Notes under the pieces: model-generated
What the model saw: only the letters and a program-made list of their open reading frames with translations
Told to the model about the DNA's origin: nothing
The model's database searches: none
Translations under genes and position numbers: made by a program
Source of the DNA: Heliocybe sulcata
Lineage: Eukaryota > Basidiomycota > Agaricomycetes > Gloeophyllales > Gloeophyllaceae
DNA: 64,000 nucleotides
Direction of reading: 5' to 3'
Assembly: GCA_004369045.1 (NCBI GenBank)
Contig: ML213509.1
Location: 1-64,000, forward strand
Part shown: positions 56,932 through 64,000 of the stretch, in pieces
How the letters are laid out: each line of letters opens with the position of its first letter
Numbering within the stretch: position 1 is the first letter of the stretch

Positions 56932-59324
56932 ATGAGTCGTGCGCGCACACAAACCGTCGTCAGCACGCCCTCGTCCGCGCCGACCGCGATGGGCCCGCCG
57001 CCAGACAGGGACGTCGTCATGGGGCCGCCGCCATTGCCGTCGCAGATGTCCACGGCCAATCTAAGCCAACCACTAAAGCCACTGGACCAGGACGTTGTCG
57101 CAAAGTACAGCAGCCTTAAGCGAAAGTACTTTGATCTTGAAGAGGTCCGTCTTTCCATGTTTAGCGCCCGTGGGCATTGCTGTATATTGCGTTGTTCAGA
57201 AATACAAAGAAGCTACGGCAGAATTGCAACGGTCGGGCGAGAGGAATGTCAGGTTGCGACAGGAGAGAAGGCGAGTTCCGATGCGGTGTGCATGCACTAC
57301 TGTAACTGATTCACCACCCAGCATCCTGCTTGACCGTATCATCGAACTCGAAGCGATAACGAACGGCCCTACTCCTTCACCCTCGCAACCCCACTCCTCC
57401 TTACAACTCCCCTCCAGTTCTGCCTTCCCGCGCTCTCTCGTCTCCCAGAGCGCCCGCAACCACTTTGCGAACAACCTCCGCCAAGCGATGGTCGAAATCG
57501 AGCACGAAGATCCGAACGTCGACCCGCTCTTCACAAGCAGGCATGTCGGGCCTCTGGGGCGCAAACGGGACGACGAGCGCGATCGCCGGATCCGCGAGGC
57601 CATCGCGCAGGCGAGCCAGCGCGGACCGGTGGACGAGAGCGGGCGGAAGGGGGTAAAGCGGACGAGGGGAGGCGGAACGAAGGCGCGGGAGGGGGACGCC
57701 ACACCACCCGTGCTCGTGTCGAGCGGAGGGACGCGGCTGAGGCTCAAGCCCCCTGCGCCTCCGGGGCCCAGCGTAGGCCTCCCCGGTATACAGCAACATC
57801 CATTCCAGCAGCCCCCCTCGATGATCTCGCCGCACTCGCATCACGCTCACGCCCCCGGCCCAAGTCGGCAGCTGTCGGATCCGGATCTCAGGACACCGCA
57901 GTATTCGTACCCGCCCCCGGGCTCGCCGCACGACGAGCGGGAGGGGCAGCACCTCTCGCCTGCGGGTGCTACTTCCTTTCGGCCGGGCACGCCCCCGGGG
58001 TACTTTCACCACCCCGCGCAGCCCCTCCCCCCGCCGAGCGTCCATGGGCACGTCCAGTCGCCCCCGCTCACCGTCTCGTCGCCCCGCGCGGACCGGTCGT
58101 CGAAGCCGAAGCGGCTGAAGGCGCATACAGTCGCGTCCAAGGTGTACAATATCCCGACGATCCCAAGAGACAAGAAGGGCAAGCCGATTCTTCCTTTGAA
58201 TGTTGGTATCATGACTGTCTACAACCTCGGCGAGGTTTGTATGAGGGAACATTTCCATACGGAGAGGTACATCTTCCCAGTTGGGTACGAGGTTCAGAGG
58301 TGCGTATACGTTTGAGCTGCGAGCGTGTATGCGCAGTATGCTTACAGCTGGGGATAGGCGGTATCTGTCGATGAAGAAGCCCGACGCGGAGGTGTGCTAC
58401 AAGTGCGTGATCCTGGACGGCGGGGACGGCCCGAAATTCCAGATTGTGCCTGCGGACGACCCGCAGAACGCCATTATCGCGGGCACGGCGACGGGGGCGT
58501 GGGCTGCTGTTGTGAAGCAGGCGAACCAGATTCGGAACCGACAGCACAGCAATAGTGTGTCGGGCCCCGACTTTTTCGGGCTGGGGCAGAACACGATTAA
58601 GCATCTGATTCAAGAACTGCCCGGGGCGGATATGTTGAGAGATTATGTGTGGCAGCATTTTGTGGAGGGTGGGTGAGTAGGCGGTTTTGTGTTTTATGTG
58701 TTTTTTTATTCCCATCTCGTTTCTGAACGGAACAGTTTGTGATGGTTTTGCATTTCTGCTGCTGTGTGCGCGTTTAGGCTCGTTGTTGATGATTCCCTTT
58801 TTTACTACTGCTAAAGTAGACCGCTCGGAGGCAGACATGCAGCTGTGATCCCGGCGTTGCCCGATGATCAAGAAGGATATAGGCCGCAATACCCGACGCA
58901 AGAGCAGGAGCAGGAGCTGTACCTCCGAGAACGCGAACGCGAGCGAGCGGCGATGGAGTACGAGCGGGAGGAGGAAGCGATGGCGGCGCGTCCGCTGAAT
59001 ATTCGGATGGAGTATGGGGAGGATGGGCGGGGGGAGAGGAGTCGGAGGAGGAATTCAAGGGCGAGCGAGAATGGGCATGCTGTGCGGTCGCCTTTGCAAG
59101 GCCCGGGAAGCCATGAGCGCCCGTATACGCTTGCGCCGCCGCGGTCGCCTCAGTCTGCGTATCGGGGGTCGAATGGGAGCTTTCATTCGCTGTCGACGTC
59201 GCCGGTGCCGCCGGTGCCGGCGGGGTTGGCGAGTATTATGAATGCGTATCCTGCGCCTGGGTCGAGGCCGTCTGGGTCGCCTGGATCGGATTCGGATTAT
59301 CGAAGAGGCGGGCTTGGGTCTTGA
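56932..59324 (+). CDS. FY-rich (FYRN/FYRC) nuclear protein, TBRG1-like
   Basis: Five exons (56932-57144, 57200-57270, 57322-58299, 58358-58672, 58820-59324) join in frame to 693 residues. An N-terminal coiled coil (DVVAKYSSLKRKYFDLEE, KYKEATAELQRSGERNVRLR) leads to a basic, proline-rich middle. The FYRN part is LPLNVGIMTVYNLGEV and YIFPVGYEVQRRYLS; the FYRC part is CVILDGGDGPKFQIVPADDP, GTATGAWAAVV, GPDFFGLGQNTIKHLIQELP. A disordered arginine- and proline-rich tail follows. In animals FYRN/FYRC occur in MLL-type methyltransferases and TBRG1; here no SET, PHD or JmjC domain is present, so it is most like TBRG1. Probably a chromatin-bound regulator. The second intron (57271-57321) has a GC donor. 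Confidence 0.9.
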
Positions 59325-61032
59325 ATGTCGTCTCCCTGTCTGTTGGAGGATGGCTGTACTCTTGTTCCTCGTGTGTGGGAGAGGCGCGTGGTGTCTGCTT
59401 GGTTCTGGCTTGTTGTTGTACTGTTGCGTGGTGCTATTCCATCGCTCTGTGACTATCGATCGGTGTGATTGACGACCTGTTGCTGTTCTTGTCTGTGCGG
59501 TCTTCGTTCTAGGAGCCTTTGGTCTGTTCTCCCGTGGGCGCTCCCTCTGGAGCAGTTCTTCCTGCGGACGAAGACAGACCACAGCGCCGGTAGCCTGGCT
59601 GCTGGGATGAAGGCGAGAGAGAAAGAGATCAACGAGTGGTTTTTGTGTTGGTAGCCTCTGTGGGGACTCCTGCAGCGAGGCCAGTGCTGGATTGGGGTAG
59701 TATATGGGGCTGACAGGTTTGATGGGTCTTTTGGGTTGGTTTTGAGGGAGCGAAGGAGTTTGGAGCGAGGGAGGTAAGTTTTGGGAAGTTTGGGTGGTGG
59801 CGTGATCTGACTTGTGATAGTGAGGGCGGTTTTTTGTTGTCTAAACGATTTCGTGAGGCGGAGCATTGGTTCTCTCGTTTTGAAAGATGCTGCGTGCTTC
59901 TGGACAGGCTTTACTCGAACGTGAAGAGACATGATTCTACAAACTACGAGCAGCTCGTGATTCACACTGTACGCGATTGAGTAGTGCAAGCGAGGTCTTA
60001 TGCAGCGCAAAGGTTATTCTATAGCTGTTCTTGGTGGCACGCCGGTGAGGGTCAGGTAGATGGGACAAAACAGAAAGAGCAGGGATAGCAAGGGGTAGTG
60101 AATCTCCCAGAGTTGACTAGTGACTTATCACATCACAGTATACTCCGTTTCTCAAGGTAGCGCGCTTCTGTTGTCAGCTGTATACTTCAAGAAAGAGTTC
60201 CCGCGCCATCACTACATCACTATTCCCCGGAGGCTGTGTGGCGGTGTACTACTTATACGCGGCTTGTCAGTACTCTCATCAGCAAGCGACGGGTGATCCG
60301 TTGGTGAGGCCTTTCTATACTCGCTCGAAGCTTGAGTACGTTGCTGACATACCCACCTGCATGTTGTTTCTCCGCGCCTCGTCCAATAGGAGCATAAATT
60401 CTTGGTGTCGTCTGTTACCCGCAAGACCACAATGGGGCGACCTTCTCGTCCCGTCCAATCAATAAAAAACCCCAAGCCCAGGCCCAAGTAGCGCGGCATA
60501 TTGGGGAGTTTGTGTGAGGTATGATGCGGGGAGTGCATTCCGTCTTGCGATAAAATAGGTGCGCTTCACGGCTTGTGTGGGTTCGTCCAAAGTATTCAGA
60601 GTTCAGTAGTAGCGTCAGCTCCATGTTCGTCAGGTCAAACTAAAGGTAGGTATGGCAGTCGTGAAGGTCATTGTCTTGACTGATCATGATAATGATTATC
60701 GCTCGTGTGCAGATACTTTTGTTACCGACTGCTCAGGCAAACAGAGTCGCCAGTGATCTCCAAGCAACATTGCTACCATGATGTGCAGTGATATCCTCCT
60801 GAGATTGGCGTAGGGATGGCGAGCAGTCCGTAAAGTCATTTTTATTACAAGGATGCCACTAGGCGCGCCGCAGGTATTTTATCCGCAGGATGTAGCGCCC
60901 ATACACGACACATGGCGTCTGTACTGTCATCCCACGGTGATGTCGTATCCGACGGAGGACCGTGTACCAAATTTTAAGATATAGCGCTCGCGCTGCTATC
61001 TGTCCCTTGCTGCGATCCTCCTGCAAAGCAGG
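59325..61032. other. intergenic, no recognised gene
   Basis: 3' flank of the FY-rich gene and promoter of the WW gene. Open frames on the minus strand at 59.4-60.0 kb reflect base bias. A strong purine run near 59.7-59.8 kb is noted; no element found. Confidence 0.45.
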
Positions 61033-63624
61033 ATGTCTACTCGCTTGTATCTGAACCTGATTGCTCGTCTAAAAGTTCTCCTGGAATACCTCAGAAGGTT
61101 CTCAGTCTTGTGTCTACCAGCCATTCGTCGACTTGTCTCCTTTCTGCGGTTCATGACATTTCGCCAATACAAGAGGCAGGAGTCAAGTGCTCGCAGTCCA
61201 GACACTACCATGGGCCCTGATCAGGTTGGATCTCTGTCCACGTCTGGAGGACACACGGTAGTGTTGACAAGCGCCCTTCCACCTACGGAGCACCCTTTGG
61301 ATGCAATAGTGATTCCCACCCAGCCCAGCCAGGACTCGCGTTCACTACCATTGGGAGGCGCTGAAAATAACGCTGGATATGCAAATCAAGAAACGCCACC
61401 GGAAGTCCAGCGGGCTCGCCCCATCCTCCAGCCTATCGAGCCGAACGACATTCTTCGTTACGACAAAAAGAACAAGGTGTTCGTATCCCAGGAGTTTGTG
61501 GCGAGTTCTCGACGCTCATCTTCTTGTCAGACGGAAAGAGAAAGACAGATCATACATGATCCGCGCACAGGATCTTGACACTCAGTAAGAGCAGGAATCC
61601 AGCAGATATGGTAGCCGTCTCATGTCAGTGTTTTCCTAGAAAGCGCACCAAGGATGTACCTGAGGGATGGGAAGTCTGCGTCCACCCGGAAGGCGCACTC
61701 TATTTCCGTCATGCCGCGAAAGTACGGGCATTACCGTTGCTCTGCTATATCTCTCATATCTAGACAGGGCGTTTTTACGGAAGCTGACTTACGCGTCCCC
61801 CGGGTGCGGGACTTTATCACGGACGCTGTAGAAGACATGGAGGAACGCTTGGCGAAGGCCAACTTTGAAAGGAACCCTAGTACGATGGAACTGGTCCTCG
61901 AGTGCTCCGACGACACATGGGACGACGGATCTGGAGATAGGGTATGCGGATATTATTTTGCTGACACGCAGGCCAAAACTCTGTTTTGGCTTGACGACTA
62001 TGATGCGACGTCGTTGGTGAGTGAGATGGATGCACTTGTTACTGAAGAACATATGCGTGAGTGAGATCCTGGAATACTCGTGCATCCAATCCAAGATGGC
62101 ATCTTTGCAGAATGCGAACTGGAGGCCCGCTTCTGGTTTGAGTCGTTCCCACAAGGTGAGCAGATTCCATCGTATTTACGATGTCATGTCACCGAAGACT
62201 GCTCACTCGAAGAAAGGCGTAATCGTTCGGTATTGAGAGACTGGCAGGTACCACTGTGAACTTTTCCCGAACCATCGACCCTACTCAGAGGTGTGGGTAC
62301 AAGAGCTCATGGGGATGCTCCTACATGCCAGTATAGGTGAACGGCGGCGAAGTTCGCTTTAGAGCTTATTGATACAAATACTTCCGGACAGATTCAATGA
62401 CAGCCACAGACTCTACATCTCCCTACAAATGGCAGGAGATGCAAAGTATGATGTCATTTATCGGGCGAGCGAAAGGCTCTTCCCGTGTATGTGTCCCCAG
62501 CCTCACTAGTCCTTGTTGATAGATATCGCAGCCTGCCCTGAAAGCCAAGGATACGTTGCTTGCGCCGTCTGTGAGTACTCAATAAGTATTCCCGAAAGTT
62601 GGGATCATGGCTGGAGAGGTTTCCTTCAGGCAGACTCATGGGGACCTTCGGTGCGTCTCGTGCACTGCCGCTTGTTGTCGAGCCCTAACGCGATGCCGTA
62701 GTGCACACGAGGTTCTTACATCTATGGGGAACAAAGAACGCTCGACTGACACGCAATGAGAGCGTGTACGAAGACCACGGCGATACGTCTTCCGCGCTAT
62801 TCCGAACGTTCTCTTGGTTTTTCTTCTACGCTTCCGAAAAATATGTCGATGCACTCAAGGATCTGTCCGTCGACGGAATCATCAATCTTCGCTTATGGAC
62901 AGACTTCATCGAACGGCTGCAAGTCGAATGGAGCGAGCTGTCGCTCATTGTAAGTCGATAGTTTCAGTACATCTCCACGAACATAGTGACTGAGAGAGGC
63001 ATCCTTTGCAGGCCACCGTCATGCTTACGGTCGACGTCTCTTTCTTGACTATTCAGAGCGTCGACATTCCTTCTCGGACACCTGGCTTAACGGGCGCAGC
63101 CCAGGTGGCGATATATCTGTCCACAGTTGCAAGCGTCGGAAGCATCATCATAGGGCTACTGCTGAATCGGCAGCATCGTGCTATATCGCGCAATGATGCC
63201 ATGGTTGCCGTAAGTGCTCGATAGGCACCGGCTTCGTAGTGCTCACCTCTGCTTGTAGCATCAGTATCTGGGAGACAAATACGGTTCTGCGTATGGCTTC
63301 GAGTCCCTCGCTATACTGTACACCGTTCCATATGCTCTCCTAATGTGGGCGTAAGTGTAAGATATCTGCAGCGGAAAGCTAGTTACTTACGTCAGTACAT
63401 TCTTCAGCATGGTCACGTTCTTAATAGCCTTGTCTTTTATCTGTTTCTCCGTCCAGGTTACCGTTCCTTCCAGGGCACTCGGAGTCGTTCTTCCTTCAGC
63501 AATCGCTTGGGGCTTTGTCCTCGGTCTCATCCTGGTATATCTGCACACTAACTGGGAAGGAACAGGCCACAGGCTGCGTCTCGCTGTCGCAGACGCTTGG
63601 TCACGCGTTAAAGAGGGGTTGTAG
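61033..63624 (+). CDS. WW-domain protein with C-terminal membrane helices
   Basis: About eight or more exons of a family widespread in mushrooms. The N terminus has a hydrophobic, basic helix region (LNLIARLKVLLEYLRRF) and a polar linker; then a WW domain (VPEGWEVCVHPEGALYF, continuing VFTEADLR across an intron), a conserved central part (STMELVLEC, GYYFADTQAKTLFWLDDY, ELEARFWFESFP), TSPYKWQEMQSMMSFIGRAK, RFLHLWGTKNARLTR, and LFRTFSWFFFYASEKYVDAL. Four likely transmembrane helices close the protein (TVMLTVDVSFLTI; AIYLSTVASVGSIIIGLLL; LLMWAMVTFLIALSFICF; AIAWGFVLGLILVYL), ending SRVKEGL. The second tryptophan of the WW fold is not obvious. It may tether a proline-motif reader to a membrane; function unknown. 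Exons between 62.2 and 62.7 kb are only partly resolved. Confidence 0.85.
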
Positions 63625-64000
63625 GGTTGCTCCTCGCCTCTGAGCACTTTTTAACGTGATGGGTACATGCATTGTAATTCTGTAGATGTCAGACGCGGAT
63701 GTTTATCCCCTAACTATTTGCGAGTAAGAGGCTCGATTATTTTTATGGGTTGGTGGGTCTTCCATCGGATGAAAAGCAGAAAATTATTACTGCTTGCGCC
63801 ATTAGTGAGTATCCCGTCCTAGTGACCAACTAACATCGATCAGGCAGGCTCATGCGAATATTCGGTCCCCGCACTGACATTGCCTTATCTCACGCGGTAG
63901 CCTACAAGAGGTTGTCGTATATGCGGTGAATAAATGATGTTCGGATGGGCGCAAGGCAGAGCCTGTGTGAAGAGAGTTACCGGAAACCCTCGCATGCCTT
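63625..64000. other. 3' flank to window end, no recognised gene
   Basis: Nothing recognised; a short frame MGWWVFHRMKSRK at about 63746 is probably chance. Confidence 0.4.

Noticed and set aside
57196-58258. Long minus-strand frames (183 and 285 codons) opposite the FY-rich gene
   Set aside because: They are shadows of a GC-rich coding exon; the plus strand has the conserved FYRN domain and validated exon joins.
59055-60010. Arginine- and proline-rich minus-strand frames of 175 and 185 codons
   Set aside because: They cover the end of the FY-rich gene and its 3' flank, are of low complexity and lack any relative.
1-64000. CRISPR arrays, bacterial operons, rRNA genes
   Set aside because: No regularly spaced short repeats, no intron-less gene strings with ribosome binding sites and no rRNA signature were seen; the sequence is clearly fungal nuclear DNA.

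Overview
The window is genomic DNA of a filamentous basidiomycete, most likely an agaricomycete and perhaps a polypore. Genes lie on both strands, nearly all are cut by 40-60 nt GT-AG introns, and the families are typical of mushrooms: WW-domain membrane proteins, seven-helix membrane proteins, an FY-rich nuclear protein, a two-PAS protein and small cysteine-rich secreted proteins. The order was inferred from family content only, not from a search. Exon joins given below were checked by reading frame across each junction where exact coordinates are stated.

Left part (1-12.3 kb). A solo LTR-like relic opens the window, followed by a small secreted Ig-like protein gene (1770-2337). Then come three minus-strand copies of an unrecognised modular gene family, here called family A: a broken one-module copy, a two-module copy and a three-module copy.

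Centre (12.8-25.3 kb). The nucleotide excision repair gene RAD4 (15890-19615) sits between two old inverted arms of about 3 kb. Each arm carries one copy of a seven-helix membrane protein gene, and family A genes point away on both outer sides. A displaced copy of the RAD4 promoter, first exon, first intron and start of the second exon lies at 24.75-25.23 kb and provides the 5' end of a chimeric gene. Family A genes and RAD4 share a TGACGTCA palindrome in their promoters.

Right-centre (25.3-42.6 kb). Two young tandem family A copies are followed by a block of conserved housekeeping genes: TRM61 (tRNA m1A58 methyltransferase catalytic subunit), a two-PAS protein, a GH27 alpha-galactosidase, MDE1 (methionine salvage) and a RecQ helicase split into about 28 exons, several only 14-25 nt long.

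Right part (43.6-64 kb). A third seven-helix membrane protein gene is followed by a loose cluster of at least six small secreted cysteine-rich protein genes, two of them broken, interrupted by a TPR protein gene. A 1.7 kb tandem duplication underlies two of the secreted genes. The window closes with an FYRN/FYRC nuclear protein and a WW-domain protein with about four C-terminal membrane helices.

No tRNA, rRNA, CRISPR array or bacterial operon was seen. The points most worth a second look are the mirror-like arrangement around RAD4, the family A modules with their shared promoter element, the micro-exons in the RecQ and seven-helix genes, and the secreted-protein cluster.
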